In this document: positions 8,708 to 18,777 of the stretch, in pieces | Layout: every line of letters starts with the position of its first letter | Position numbering within the stretch: position 1 is the first letter of the stretch | Source: Croceicoccus bisphenolivorans | Lineage (GTDB): Bacteria; Pseudomonadota; Alphaproteobacteria; Sphingomonadales; Sphingomonadaceae | NCBI RefSeq assembly: GCF_001634625.1 | Contig: NZ_LRSE01000005.1 | Span: 1 to 64,000, forward strand | Direction: 5' to 3' | Length of the DNA: 64,000 bases | Notes under the pieces: generated by a model | What the model saw: the letters and a program-made list of their open reading frames with translations, nothing else | What the model was told of the DNA's origin: nothing | Database searches by the model: none | Made by a program: the position numbers and the translations under genes

Positions 8708-9486
8708 GTTACGAGACGATCCTTGTCGAAACCCGCGATGCGGTAACGCTGATCACGCTGAACCGGCCCAAGTCGCTCAATGCGCTGAATTCGCAGGTTC
8801 TTGCCGAACTCACCGACGCCTTCGGCAAGTTTCAGGCGGACGAGACGCAGCTTTGCGCGGTGATTACCGGCAGCGGCGACAAGGCCTTCGCCGCCGGCGC
8901 CGACATCAAGGAAATGTCCGAAAAGCCGGCTGCGGATTTCTACCTTGAGGATTTCTTCGCAGGCTGGACCGCCGACATCGTGAAGAAGGTCCGCAAGCCG
9001 TGGATCGCGGCCGTGAACGGCTTCGCGCTGGGCGGCGGGTGCGAGCTTGCGATGATGGCCGACTTCATCATCGCTGCCGACACCGCGAAATTCGGCCAGC
9101 CGGAAATCAAGCTGGGCGTCGCGCCGGGCATGGGCGGATCGCAGCGCCTGACCAAGGCGGTCGGCAAGTCGAAGGCCATGGAAATGTGCCTGACGGGCCG
9201 CATGATGGACGCCGAGGAAGCCGAACGTTCCGGCCTCGTCACCCGCATCGTGCCGCTGGCCGATCTTGTCGAAGACGCGATGAAGACTGCCGCGACCATC
9301 GCCTCGATGCCGCCGCTGGCCGCGATGATGAACAAGGAAATGGTCAACACCGCGTTTGAAACGACGCTCGATCAGGGCCTGGTCGCCGAACGCCGCATGT
9401 TCCAGGTGCTTACCGCCACCGAGGACAAGGCCGAAGGCATGGCCGCCTTCGTCGAAAAGCGCGCGGGCAACTGGAAGGGGCGCTGA
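8704..9486 (+). CDS. Enoyl-CoA hydratase (probable methacrylyl-CoA hydratase)
   Basis: 260 residues, typical crotonase length. Motifs: [10 protein letters not shown] (oxyanion hole), [16 protein letters not shown] and [19 protein letters not shown] with the catalytic Glu pair of true hydratases. The ATG at 8704 overlaps the stop of the preceding hydrolase (ATGA); an in-frame start 12 bases upstream is less likely. In the valine route it would hydrate methacrylyl-CoA to 3-hydroxyisobutyryl-CoA; a role for short-chain enoyl-CoAs in general is also possible. Confidence 0.9.
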   Translation: MSYETILVETRDAVTLITLNRPKSLNALNSQVLAELTDAFGKFQADETQLCAVITGSGDKAFAAGADIKEMSEKPAADFYLEDFFAGWTADIVKKVRKPWIAAVNGFALGGGCELAMMADFIIAADTAKFGQPEIKLGVAPGMGGSQRLTKAVGKSKAMEMCLTGRMMDAEEAERSGLVTRIVPLADLVEDAMKTAATIASMPPLAAMMNKEMVNTAFETTLDQGLVAERRMFQVLTATEDKAEGMAAFVEKRAGNWKGR

Positions 9487-9513
9487 AGCGCTTTTTCCCG
9501 AGAGGATACTGAC

Positions 9514-10383
9514 ATGAAAATCGCATTTATCGGCCTTGGCAACATGGGCGGCGGCATGGCCGCGAACCTTGTAAAGGCCGGCCACGAAGTCGCCGCCTTC
9601 GATTTGTCCGAAGACGCACTGGCCCGCGCCAAGGACAACGGCTGCGCCACCTTCACCACCGTGCGCGAAGCCGTTGCGGGCGCGGAATCGGTCGTCACCA
9701 TGCTGCCTAACGGCGGCATCGTGAAGGCCGTGCTGACGAACGATGTCATCGGCCACGCGCCCAAGGGTTCGCTCCTGCTCGACTGTTCCACCATCGATGT
9801 CGCCACCGCGCGCGAGATGATCGAGGCAGCGACGGCGGCAGGCTATGAAATGGTCGACGCGCCGGTTTCGGGCGGCATCGCGGCTGCCAACGGCGGCAAC
9901 CTGACCTTCATGGTCGGCGGCACCGAGACTGCCTTCGGCAAGGCGCAGAAGGTGCTGGAGCCGATGGCCAAGGCCGTGATCCGCGCCGGCGAGGCAGGGG
10001 CAGGGCAGGTTGCCAAGATGTGCAACAACATGCTGCTCGCCGCCCACATGATCGGCACGTGCGAGGCGATGAAGCTGGCCGAACGCAACGGCCTCGATCC
10101 TCAGAAGTTCTACGAGATCAGCTCGAAATCGACCGGTTATTGCTGGTCGCTCAACGATTACACGCCCGTTCCCGGCGTCGGCGCGGCCAGCCCTGCCGAC
10201 AACGACTATGCGGGCGGCTTTGCGGTTGCGCTGATGCTGAAGGACTTGCGCCTTGCCATGGCGGCTGCCGATGCCAGCGATGCCAACGTGGCGCTGGGCC
10301 GCAAGGCGACGGAGATCTACGAAGCTGCCGACAAGGCGGGGCTGGGCGGCAAGGATTTCGGTTCGATCTTCGAAACGCTCTAG
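9514..10383 (+). CDS. mmsB: 3-hydroxyisobutyrate dehydrogenase
   Basis: 289 residues. It oxidises 3-hydroxyisobutyrate to methylmalonate semialdehyde, the substrate of MmsA. The N-terminal Rossmann motif is FIGLGNMGGGMAANLVKAGH; the substrate-binding signature is DAPVSGGIAAANGGNLTFMV and the catalytic Lys lies in GQVAKMCNNML. The C-terminal all-helical domain is complete. It is the last gene of the cluster, 27 bp after the hydratase, with a GAGAGGA ribosome site. Confidence 0.95.
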   Translation: MKIAFIGLGNMGGGMAANLVKAGHEVAAFDLSEDALARAKDNGCATFTTVREAVAGAESVVTMLPNGGIVKAVLTNDVIGHAPKGSLLLDCSTIDVATAREMIEAATAAGYEMVDAPVSGGIAAANGGNLTFMVGGTETAFGKAQKVLEPMAKAVIRAGEAGAGQVAKMCNNMLLAAHMIGTCEAMKLAERNGLDPQKFYEISSKSTGYCWSLNDYTPVPGVGAASPADNDYAGGFAVALMLKDLRLAMAAADASDANVALGRKATEIYEAADKAGLGGKDFGSIFETL

Positions 10384-10439
10384 TACGGCGAGTCTGTAAT
10401 TTCCTTGCGTAAACCGCGCTGAACCGCCACTTGGCGCGG

Positions 10440-11819
10440 ATGCTTCCGCAAGTCGTCATCATCGGTCGCCCCAATGTGGGCAAGTCGACGCTGTTCAACC
10501 GGCTCGTCGGCAAGAAACTCGCGCTGGTCGATGACCAGCCGGGGGTGACGCGCGACCGGCGTTTCGGCGATGTCGAACTGCTGGGCCTGAAATTCCAGAT
10601 CGTCGACACGGCGGGCTGGGAGGACGAAGACGCGGAGACGCTGCCGGGCCGGATGCGCCAGCAGACCGAGGCCGCGCTGGTGGGCGCTGCCGCCGCGCTG
10701 TTCGTGATCGACAGCCGTGCCGGCCTGACCCCGCTGGACGAGGAAATCGCCCGTTATCTGCAGCGTTCGTCGGTGCCGATCACCGTCATCGCCAACAAGG
10801 CCGAGGGCAAGGCTGGCGATTCGGGTATTTTCGAGGCTTATTCGCTTGGCCTTGGCGATCCCGTCGCATTGAGCGCGGAACACGGCGAAGGCATTGCCGA
10901 CCTGTTCGAGGCGCTGCTGCCCATTCTCGAACCGCTGCAGCCCGAAAAGGACGAGTTCGCCCCGTTCGAGGATGACGAGGAAAAGCCCCTCGGCCCGTTG
11001 CAGCTGGCCATCGTCGGCCGCCCCAATGCGGGCAAGTCGACGCTGATCAACCAGCTGCTGAAGGAAGATCGCCTGCTGACGGGGCCGGAGGCGGGGATCA
11101 CCCGCGATTCGATCGCGATCGACTGGACATGGCACGACCCGAAGCTGGGTGAGGACCGTGCGGTGAAGCTGATCGACACGGCGGGCATGCGCAAGCGGGC
11201 CAAGGTGATCGACAAGCTGGAACGGCTGTCGGTTGCCGATGCGCGCCGCGCGGTGGACTATGCCGAAGTCGTCGTTCTGCTGCTGGATGCGACCAAGGGT
11301 CTGGAAGTGCAGGACCTGAAGATCGCCAGCCACGCGATCGAGGAAGGCCGCGCCCTGATCATCGCGATCAACAAGTGGGACGTGGCCGAAGACCCCTCCG
11401 GCCTGTTCAACGGCATACGCGAGGCGCTGAACGAAGGGCTGGCGCAGGCGCGCGGCGTGCCGCTGGTTGCCGTATCGGCGCGCACCGGCAAGGGGCTGGA
11501 CAACCTTCTGAACGCCGCGTTCGAAACGCGCGAGATCTGGAACCGGCGCGTGCCGACCGCCGCATTGAACCGCTGGTTCGATGATGCGCTGGCCGCCAAT
11601 CCGCCGCCAGCGCCCGGCGGCAAGCGGATCAAGCTGCGCTACATCACCCAGACCGGCGCCCGCCCGCCGCGATTCGTGATTTTCGGCACGCGTCTCGACG
11701 ATTTGCCCGAATCCTATCGCCGCTATCTGGTCAACGGTTTGCGCCGCGATCTCGGCTTCGGATCGGTGCCGGTGCGCATCATGCTGCGCAGCCCCAAGAA
11801 CCCTTTCGCGAAAAATTGA
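10440..11819 (+). CDS. der: Ribosome-associated GTPase Der (EngA)
   Basis: About 459 residues. Der is a tandem-GTPase assembly factor of the 50S subunit. Two G domains are visible: the first with GRPNVGKSTLFNRL and NKAEGK, the second with GRPNAGKSTLINQLL, DTAGMRKRAK and NKWD, followed by the C-terminal KH-like domain ending in NPFAKN. I place the start at ATG 10440 (MLPQVVIIGRPNVG); a TTG nine bases upstream (10431) is the alternative. The gene is followed after 4 bp by a flavoprotein gene on the same strand. Confidence 0.95.
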   Translation: MLPQVVIIGRPNVGKSTLFNRLVGKKLALVDDQPGVTRDRRFGDVELLGLKFQIVDTAGWEDEDAETLPGRMRQQTEAALVGAAAALFVIDSRAGLTPLDEEIARYLQRSSVPITVIANKAEGKAGDSGIFEAYSLGLGDPVALSAEHGEGIADLFEALLPILEPLQPEKDEFAPFEDDEEKPLGPLQLAIVGRPNAGKSTLINQLLKEDRLLTGPEAGITRDSIAIDWTWHDPKLGEDRAVKLIDTAGMRKRAKVIDKLERLSVADARRAVDYAEVVVLLLDATKGLEVQDLKIASHAIEEGRALIIAINKWDVAEDPSGLFNGIREALNEGLAQARGVPLVAVSARTGKGLDNLLNAAFETREIWNRRVPTAALNRWFDDALAANPPPAPGGKRIKLRYITQTGARPPRFVIFGTRLDDLPESYRRYLVNGLRRDLGFGSVPVRIMLRSPKNPFAKN

Positions 11820-11823
11820 GGGC

Positions 11824-13008
11824 ATGACGCACGACGTCATCGTGCTCGGCGCAGGGGCGGCGGGCCTGATGTGCGCTGCCCGCGCAGGGCAGAAGGGCCA
11901 GCGCGTGGCATTGCTGGAAGCGGCGGACAGGCCGGGGAAGAAGATCCTGATTTCGGGCGGCGGGCGGTGCAATTTCACCAACCTTCACGTCGCGCCCGAT
12001 CGCTATCTCTCTGCCAATCGCCATTTCGCGAAGTCGGCACTGGCGCGATACACTTCGCGCGATTTTCTTGGCCTTGTCGAAGGCTACCAGATTGCTTGGC
12101 ACGAAAAGACGCTGGGCCAGCTGTTCTGCGACGGTTCCGCACGGCAGATCGTGGACATGCTGCTGGAGGAGTGCGCGCGTAGCGAGGCGGCAGGCGGCGC
12201 GGTCGATTTGCATTGCGGTGCGGTGATCGGGTCCGTGCGCCATGGCGACGGCCGCTTCACGGTAGAGACGGCAAACGGAACATTCGTGGCACCGCGGCTG
12301 GTTGTCGCCACTGGCGGGCCGTCTATCCCCAAGATGGGCGCGACCGGCTTTGCCTATGACCTTGCGCGCCAGTTCGGGCTGAAGGTGGTCCAGCCGCGCC
12401 CCGCGCTGGTCCCGCTGACCCTTGGCGGAGAGGACCTGCTGTTCCGTGACCTCTCCGGCGTGGCGACCGAGGTTGTCGCTTCTGCCGGTAAGGCGAGTTT
12501 CCGCGAGGCGGCCCTGTTTACCCATCGCGGGCTTTCGGGTCCGGCGATCCTGCAGGTTTCATCATACTGGCAGCCGGGCGAGCCGATCCACATCGATTTC
12601 CTGCCGGATGCAACGGCGGACCGGTTCATCGAGTGGAAGGCCGAGAATCCGAAGGCGACACTGCGTTCCGCGCTTTCCGCCAGCCTTCCCGAAAGGCTGG
12701 CGTCCGAACTGGCGGAACGGATCGGGCTGGATGCTCCCTTTGCCGATACGAAGGACAAGGCCCTGCGCGCGGCGGGCGAGCGGTTGAAGCGCTGGGCGTT
12801 TCACCCCTCCGGCACAGAAGGGTTCGCCAAGGCCGAAGTCACCGTCGGCGGCGTATCGACCGACGGCCTGTCGTCACGCACGATGGAGGCCAAGTCCGTC
12901 CCCGGCCTGCACTTCATCGGGGAGGCGGTCGACGTGACGGGGTGGCTTGGTGGTTACAACTTCCAGTGGGCATGGGCGAGCGCCGTCGCCTGCGCCGAGG
13001 GGCTTTAG
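11824..13008 (+). CDS. BaiN/HI0933-family FAD-dependent oxidoreductase
   Basis: 394 residues. The N-terminal FAD site is VLGAGAAGLMCAARAGQKGQ followed by KKILISGGGRCNFTN, the signature of the HI0933/YhiN/BaiN family; an NAD(P)-binding subdomain and the C-terminal GWLGGYNFQWAWASA flavin contact are present. The reaction is unknown in most bacteria (BaiN of clostridia reduces bile-acid intermediates, which should not be assumed here). Four bases separate it from der, and its stop overlaps that of the convergent sensor kinase gene. Confidence 0.85.
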   Translation: MTHDVIVLGAGAAGLMCAARAGQKGQRVALLEAADRPGKKILISGGGRCNFTNLHVAPDRYLSANRHFAKSALARYTSRDFLGLVEGYQIAWHEKTLGQLFCDGSARQIVDMLLEECARSEAAGGAVDLHCGAVIGSVRHGDGRFTVETANGTFVAPRLVVATGGPSIPKMGATGFAYDLARQFGLKVVQPRPALVPLTLGGEDLLFRDLSGVATEVVASAGKASFREAALFTHRGLSGPAILQVSSYWQPGEPIHIDFLPDATADRFIEWKAENPKATLRSALSASLPERLASELAERIGLDAPFADTKDKALRAAGERLKRWAFHPSGTEGFAKAEVTVGGVSTDGLSSRTMEAKSVPGLHFIGEAVDVTGWLGGYNFQWAWASAVACAEGL

Positions 13009-16000
13009 GCAGGCTGTGACAGCAGCGCGTTGACGAGCGCGCGCAGTGCAGGCGGGGAGGGCGGCTTGATCATGCGCTCCGCCCCCATCCTTTCGGCAGC
13101 GGCCTTGGTTTCGGCAGTTTCCTCGGCGGTGAGCAGGATGGCATGCGGCCGCGTGCCCCACCTGGCGCAGAGCAGGTCGTAGGCGACATCGCCGGTCAAT
13201 CCATCGTCAAGGCGGTAGTCGAGCAAGACCAGATCGGGCGCGTTTCCGGTGTCGACACCCTCCGGTCCGGCGGCACCGGACACGTGGAAGCCCCAGCGTT
13301 CCAGCAGCGCGCATACCGCACCAAGGCCGCCGACATCGTTGTCGATGCACACGACTTCGCGGCTCTGGCCGGCGGATACTGGTGCGCGGGTGCGCGGGGG
13401 CGGCGCGGCGACCTGTCCGGGCTCTGCGGCAGGCAGGCGGAACCGGAACGCAGTGCCTCGACCAAGCTGGGACCGTGTCTTGATGTCGGTGCCCAGCATC
13501 GCGGCAATGCGCCTGACGATGGCAAGGCCCAACCCGAGGCCGGTCTGTTCCGGCCCTTCGTCGCTGCGCCGTTCGCCGACGCGGGTGAATTCCTCGAATA
13601 TGCGGGGCACATCCTCTTCCGCGATGCCGCGCCCCTGATCGGCGACGACGATCTCTGCAAACTCGCCCCGCTTGCGCGCCGCGACGAGGATGCGACCCTC
13701 GTCCGTATAGCGCACGGCATTGGTCACGAGGTTCTGCAGGACGGAAATGAACAGGCCGCGATCGGTTTCCAGCCACAGGCCGGATCTCCGCACGACAAGG
13801 CCCAGCCCCTTGGCTTCGGCCTGTACCGCGAACTGATTCTCGATCTCCTCGAACACGGTGTCGATGGCGAATTTCTGCGGTTCGACCCGCGCCTTCCCGC
13901 CATCGAGGCGCGAGATGTCCAGCAGGGCGCGCAGCAGGCGGTCCGCCGTTTCGATCGAACGGTCGATCTGCGCGAGAAGCGCCGTTTCGTGCCTGCGTTC
14001 CGGCCCGATGTCTTCGGCCAATGCGCTGGAGAACAGCCGAGCGGCGTTCATCGGCTGGACGAGATCGTGGCTGGCGGCGGCAAGGAAGCGGGTTTTCGAT
14101 TTCGTCGCCGCTTCGAGCGCGCGGTTCGCTTCCACCAGCTGTTCGGTGCGTTCGCGCACCTTGTTTTCCAGCGCGGCTTCCGCCTTTCTGTCAGCAGTGA
14201 TGTCGGTGTAGGTGGTGACGTAGCCGCCGCCGGGCGCGGCGTTGCCGAGGATGCGCAGCACCCGCCCGTCGGGCAGTTCGCGTTCGGTGGAATGGCGGCG
14301 ACCGGCGCGCAAGTGGTACAACCGCTTGGTCACTTCCCGCTCCACCGCTTCTTCGGGCGTGCCCAGCATCCGCATGTTGAACCGGATCAGTTCGGAAATC
14401 GGCCGCCCCACCTCCACCAGTTCGGTCGGCAGGTCGAACATGTCGCGATAGCGCGTGTTCCATGCGACCAGCCGCTGTTCGGAATCGACGACCGAGATAC
14501 CCTGATCGATGTTCTCTATCGCGATTTGCAGCAGGTCCGACCCGAACTGCAGGCGCTGGCTCGTTTCGTCGAACATGGCGACCACGCGCTCGACGCTGAC
14601 GGGCTCCCCCTCCAGCGTGGATTGCACCAGCGCGCGCGCCGACGAGCTGCCGATGATGGAACTGATCAGCCTTTCGACCGTGTCGATCAGGTCGGGGTCC
14701 GGCGCATCGGTGTCGTGGTACGGGCGTGCGGTGACGAGGCGCAGCCGGTTGAGAGCGTCGCGCGCGGTGCCTTCGCCAACGAACTGTTCGAGCAGCAGCC
14801 GGAAATCGACGACGCGCGTGTTCGTGGCGATCCGCGACCGGCCAAGGTCGGCCTGCGAACGGTCCACGAAGGCAACGGCCTGCACACGGTCGAGCAGGTT
14901 CGGTTCGGCGGCAATGCTGAAGACGACGAACAACAGGACGTTTGCGGAAAGCGACAGCACGACGCCCGATACGAGCGGGTCGCTGCCCACAACCGGCGGA
15001 ACGATGTCGGGGCCGAACACGGGCATCGCCAGCAGCATCAGCCACGTGGCAAAACCGCCCAGCAGGCCCGCGATCATCCCGGCCCGGTTGGACTTGCGCC
15101 AGAAGAAGCCGAGCAGCAGTCCCGGCGCGAACTGCGCCGCGCCCGCAAATGCGATCTCGCCCAGTCCCGCCAGTGTCGCGCCGCTGCCGACGGAGCGGTG
15201 ATAGGCGTAGGCAAGGGCCAGCAGGATCGCGATGACCAGCCGCCGCGCGTTGATGAGCGCATTGCCCAGCACCTGCACTTCGCCCCGGCGCCTGATCTGG
15301 CTGCGGAAGAACAGCGGGACGATGAGATCGTTGGTGATCATGCTGGACAGCGCGATCGAGGTAACGATGATCATGCCGGTGGAGGCAGAAAACCCGCCGA
15401 TGAATGCCAGCAGCGCCAGCCAGTCCGCACCGTAGCTGAGCGGCAGTTGCAGCATGTGCATTTCGGCCGGTGCATCGGCGGACAGCAGCGCCTTGCCCGT
15501 AAGCATGATGGGCACGATGCACAGGCAAACCACGGCGAGATAGGCGGGAAACAGCCAGCGGCCCGAACGGGTCAGCCGGTCTTCCCGCGCCTCTACCACC
15601 AGCATGTGGAACTGTCGCGGCAAGCATAGAATTGCCATCGCGCCCAGGAACGTCATCACAATGAAGCGGGCATCGAACTGTTCGACGGAGAATGCCTGTC
15701 CGGCGATGGCGGATGCCGTGCCGGTCGGTGTTTCCGTCATCAGCAGGATCGCTGCGAACACGCCCATGGTGACGAGCGCGACCAGCTTCACCACCGCTTC
15801 GAACGCGATGGCGATGACAACCCCGCGATTGTGCTGCGTAAGATCGATGCGCCCGGTGCCGAACAGCATGGCGAAGGCCGCCATTGCTGCGGCCACCGTG
15901 ATGGCGACTTCCTCTCCGCGCAGCAGGTTCGACAGTCCGGGGGAAAGCGCGGTCATCGTCTGGCTGACCGATTTCAGCTGCAGCGCCATGTAGGGCAGGG

Positions 16001-16379
16001 CACCGAACAGTGCGATGATCGTGACGAGCGCGGCGACCCACGCGCTCTTGCCGTAACGCGCCGACAGGAAATCGGCGATGGAGGTGGAATGCTGCGCCTT
16101 GCCGGCCTGCATGATGCGGCTGACGAAGGGGCCGAACAGCGTGAACATGACGATCGGGCCGAGATAGATCGGCAGAAACTGCCAACCGCTCGTCGCGGCG
16201 GTGCCGACCGCGCCATAGAACGTCCAGCTGGTGCAATAGACCGCGAGGCTGAGGCCGAAGATCGCGCGTTTGTGGCGGCGGGCAAAGTCCGCCATCCGGT
16301 CGTCGTCGCCGATATGGGCGACAAGGAACAGCAATGCCCCGTAGAGCACGGCAAGCATCGTGATGACGAGCATCGACAT
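13005..16379 (-). CDS. CrbS-like hybrid histidine kinase with N-terminal sodium/solute symporter domain
   Basis: 1124 residues. Residues 1 to about 480 form a multi-helix SLC5-type symporter domain; a STAC-like linker follows (about 510-580), then a PAS domain (IENIDQGISVVDSEQRLVAW), HisKA (AASHDLVQPMNAA, phospho-His H771), HATPase (GLGLGLAIVRRIA) and a C-terminal receiver (LVLLDYRLDDG, phospho-Asp D1054). This is the architecture of CrbS kinases, which control acetate or other short-chain acid use in gammaproteobacteria. It lies downstream of a symporter with its DUF4212 subunit on the same strand. No CrbR-type LuxR regulator is in the window, so its output partner is elsewhere. The signal sensed is not known from sequence. 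Confidence 0.88.
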   Translation of the reverse strand: MSMLVITMLAVLYGALLFLVAHIGDDDRMADFARRHKRAIFGLSLAVYCTSWTFYGAVGTAATSGWQFLPIYLGPIVMFTLFGPFVSRIMQAGKAQHSTSIADFLSARYGKSAWVAALVTIIALFGALPYMALQLKSVSQTMTALSPGLSNLLRGEEVAITVAAAMAAFAMLFGTGRIDLTQHNRGVVIAIAFEAVVKLVALVTMGVFAAILLMTETPTGTASAIAGQAFSVEQFDARFIVMTFLGAMAILCLPRQFHMLVVEAREDRLTRSGRWLFPAYLAVVCLCIVPIMLTGKALLSADAPAEMHMLQLPLSYGADWLALLAFIGGFSASTGMIIVTSIALSSMITNDLIVPLFFRSQIRRRGEVQVLGNALINARRLVIAILLALAYAYHRSVGSGATLAGLGEIAFAGAAQFAPGLLLGFFWRKSNRAGMIAGLLGGFATWLMLLAMPVFGPDIVPPVVGSDPLVSGVVLSLSANVLLFVVFSIAAEPNLLDRVQAVAFVDRSQADLGRSRIATNTRVVDFRLLLEQFVGEGTARDALNRLRLVTARPYHDTDAPDPDLIDTVERLISSIIGSSSARALVQSTLEGEPVSVERVVAMFDETSQRLQFGSDLLQIAIENIDQGISVVDSEQRLVAWNTRYRDMFDLPTELVEVGRPISELIRFNMRMLGTPEEAVEREVTKRLYHLRAGRRHSTERELPDGRVLRILGNAAPGGGYVTTYTDITADRKAEAALENKVRERTEQLVEANRALEAATKSKTRFLAAASHDLVQPMNAARLFSSALAEDIGPERRHETALLAQIDRSIETADRLLRALLDISRLDGGKARVEPQKFAIDTVFEEIENQFAVQAEAKGLGLVVRRSGLWLETDRGLFISVLQNLVTNAVRYTDEGRILVAARKRGEFAEIVVADQGRGIAEEDVPRIFEEFTRVGERRSDEGPEQTGLGLGLAIVRRIAAMLGTDIKTRSQLGRGTAFRFRLPAAEPGQVAAPPPRTRAPVSAGQSREVVCIDNDVGGLGAVCALLERWGFHVSGAAGPEGVDTGNAPDLVLLDYRLDDGLTGDVAYDLLCARWGTRPHAILLTAEETAETKAAAERMGAERMIKPPSPPALRALVNALLSQPA

Positions 16380-16553
16380 CGGGCCTGTCAGTCTCCCCCT
16401 TTCAGCCGGTTCGTTCTTGTTACGGCAAAGCGATCCACACTCAAAGTGGCCTGCGTTCCCCTTGCCCGATGAAACGCCTGGCCATGAAAGAGTACGGGGG
16501 ACGACGGAAGATCCGCCGCCCCCCGCCCGAGGGACCCCCAGGAGGGGGAAGCC

Positions 16554-18329
16554 TTAGTGCGCGTGCGCGCCGGTTGCGCCGCGCGGTACGCGGATAGATT
16601 CGACCAGCTGGCCGACGTGGGCCGGGACCGGAGCGGACATCTTCATCACCACCAGCGCGACGACGAAGTTGAGTACCATGCCGACCACGCCGATCCCTTC
16701 GGGCGATATGCCGAAGAGCCAGTTTTCGGCGACGTTCGCGTCCGGATTCCACAGCTTGAAGTAAGCGATGTAGAGGAACGTGAACGCAAGGCCGACGACC
16801 ATGCCCGAAATCGCGCCTTCCTTGTTCATGGTCTTCGAAAAGATGCCCATGAAGATGGCCGGGAAGAGCGATGCCGCGGCAAGACCGAAGGCGAAGGCGA
16901 CGACCTGTGCCACCCAGCCCGGAGGATAGATGCCGAGGAAACCGGCGACCACGATGGCGCAGGTGGCGGCAACGCGGGCAGCCAGTAGCTCCCCTTTTTC
17001 CGAGATGTCGGGCTTGAACGTCGACTTCATCAGGTCATGGCTGACCGCCGTCGAGATCACCAGCAGCAGGCCCGCCGCCGTCGAGAGCGCCGCCGCGAGA
17101 CCGCCTGCGGCGACCAGCGCGATGACCCAGCCCGGCAGGTTGCCGATTTCCGGATTGGCGAGGACCATGATGTCCTTGTCGACATAGACCTCGTTAGCGT
17201 TGTCGGTCAGGATTTCATTGCTGACCGCCTGTTCGCCCGCCGCGCCGGTTTCGCCGGTATATTCGGGCGCGCCCTTGAACGGATCGCCCTTGGCCACCTG
17301 CATCACGCCGTCGCCGTTCTTGTCGGTCCAGGCGATAAGGTGGTTCTTCTCCCAGTTGGTGAACCATGCCGGAGCTTCGGCATAGGCCGTGTTGTTCACC
17401 GAATCGTTGAAGTTCAACCGTGCGAACGCCGCGACCGCGGGGGCCGTGGTGTAGAGCAGTGCGATGAAGATCAGCGCCCAGCCTGCCGAACGGCGTGCGT
17501 CCGAAGCCTTGGGAACGGTGAAGAAGCGGACAATGACATGCGGCAGGCCGGCCGTGCCGATCATCAGCGCCGCGGTGATGCAGAAGACGTCGATCATCGA
17601 TTTCGAGCCGTCGGTATAGGGACCGAAGCCCATCATCTGGAGCGATTCGTCCAGTTTCTGCAGCACGTACATCCCCGACCCGTCATTGACGGTGGAGCCG
17701 AGGCCGATCTGTGGGATCGGGTTGCCGGTGATCATCATCGAAAGGAAGAACGCCGGAACCATGTAGGCGAAGATCAGCACGCAGTATTGCGCCACCTGGG
17801 TATAGGTGATGCCTTTCATGCCTCCCAGCACCGCGTAGACGAAGACGATCGCCATGCCGATGATGACGCCCATCGTCACATCGACGTCGAGGAAGCGGCT
17901 GAACACGATGCCCACGCCGCGCATCTGCCCGGCGATATAGGTGAAGCTGATGAAGATGAGGCAGACCACCGCCACCGTGCGCGCAACCTTGGAATAGTAG
18001 CGCGTGCCGATGAAGTCGGGCACCGTGAACTGGCCGAACTTGCGCAAGTACGGCGCAAGCAGTAGGGCGAGCATCACGTAACCGCCGGTCCAGCCCATCA
18101 GGTAGACCGAACCGTCATAGCCCATGAAGGCGATGAGGCCGGCCATGGAAATGAACGATGCGGCACTCATCCAGTCCGCCGCAGTTGCCATGCCGTTGAC
18201 GACCGGATGGACACCGCCACCGGCCACGTAGAATTCCTTCGTCGAACCGGCCCGCGTCCAGATGGCGATGCCGATATACAGCGCGAAGCTGATGCCGACG
18301 AAAAGGTAAATCAGAGCTTGCGTAGACAT
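16554..18329 (-). CDS. Sodium/solute symporter (VC_2705/ActP-like)
   Basis: 591 residues with about 13 predicted membrane helices, SSF (SLC5) family. It matches the subtype that pairs with a DUF4212 small subunit rather than classical ActP. The N-terminus includes GGVHPVVNGMATAADWMSAA (sodium/substrate region) and a hydrophilic insertion lies near residues 310-385 (NKNGDGVMQ, acidic). Substrate is probably acetate or another small carboxylate, judged from family and the adjacent CrbS-like kinase. The small-subunit gene ends 10 bp upstream and is certainly co-transcribed. Confidence 0.88.
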   Translation of the reverse strand: MSTQALIYLFVGISFALYIGIAIWTRAGSTKEFYVAGGGVHPVVNGMATAADWMSAASFISMAGLIAFMGYDGSVYLMGWTGGYVMLALLLAPYLRKFGQFTVPDFIGTRYYSKVARTVAVVCLIFISFTYIAGQMRGVGIVFSRFLDVDVTMGVIIGMAIVFVYAVLGGMKGITYTQVAQYCVLIFAYMVPAFFLSMMITGNPIPQIGLGSTVNDGSGMYVLQKLDESLQMMGFGPYTDGSKSMIDVFCITAALMIGTAGLPHVIVRFFTVPKASDARRSAGWALIFIALLYTTAPAVAAFARLNFNDSVNNTAYAEAPAWFTNWEKNHLIAWTDKNGDGVMQVAKGDPFKGAPEYTGETGAAGEQAVSNEILTDNANEVYVDKDIMVLANPEIGNLPGWVIALVAAGGLAAALSTAAGLLLVISTAVSHDLMKSTFKPDISEKGELLAARVAATCAIVVAGFLGIYPPGWVAQVVAFAFGLAAASLFPAIFMGIFSKTMNKEGAISGMVVGLAFTFLYIAYFKLWNPDANVAENWLFGISPEGIGVVGMVLNFVVALVVMKMSAPVPAHVGQLVESIRVPRGATGAHAH

Positions 18330-18339
18330 TTGCCCCTCC

Positions 18340-18612
18340 TCAATCGTCGAGATCGTGTTCGCGTTCGATCTTCTTCATCTTCCATGCGTAGTAGAAGATC
18401 AGCACGATGAAGACGTAGATCGAACCTTGCTGTGCAAACCAGAAGCCGAGCGGGAAGCCGCCAAGCATGAACTGGTCGAGGAACGGGCGAAGCAGGATGC
18501 CGAATCCGAAGGACACGACGAACCAGATCGCCATCAGGGTGATGAGCAGGCGGATGTTCTTTTTCCAGTACGCCCCCGCCGCGGCAGACGTATCGGGATT
18601 GTCTTCGGACAT
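18340..18612 (-). CDS. DUF4212 sodium/solute symporter small subunit
   Basis: 90 residues. Two membrane helices (about residues 20-45, FLITLM-type, and 58-78, GSIYVFIVLIFYYAW) are separated by a short loop with FPLGFWFAQQGS, the DUF4212 signature. It is always found with the larger symporter, here 10 bp downstream. It begins the three-gene minus-strand unit that continues to the hybrid kinase. Confidence 0.88.
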   Translation of the reverse strand: MSEDNPDTSAAAGAYWKKNIRLLITLMAIWFVVSFGFGILLRPFLDQFMLGGFPLGFWFAQQGSIYVFIVLIFYYAWKMKKIEREHDLDD

Positions 18613-18777
18613 GGCTGTCCTCCCCTCCTAGTCGTTATCGAAGCCGCAAGCGACTTTGCGGACCCTTGAACGTTATAGGCGGGGCGTCAGCTGCACACGC
18701 GCGACATTAGTCGTAGGATTGCGCGGGCAGGTGTGCCTGAGTGCAAGGTAGGATGTGCGGGGATGGTACGCGGGGGA

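Noticed and set aside
13143-15629. Open frame of 828 codons on the plus strand
   Set aside because: It is the antisense shadow of the hybrid kinase gene; it has no domain motifs and arises from high GC at third positions.
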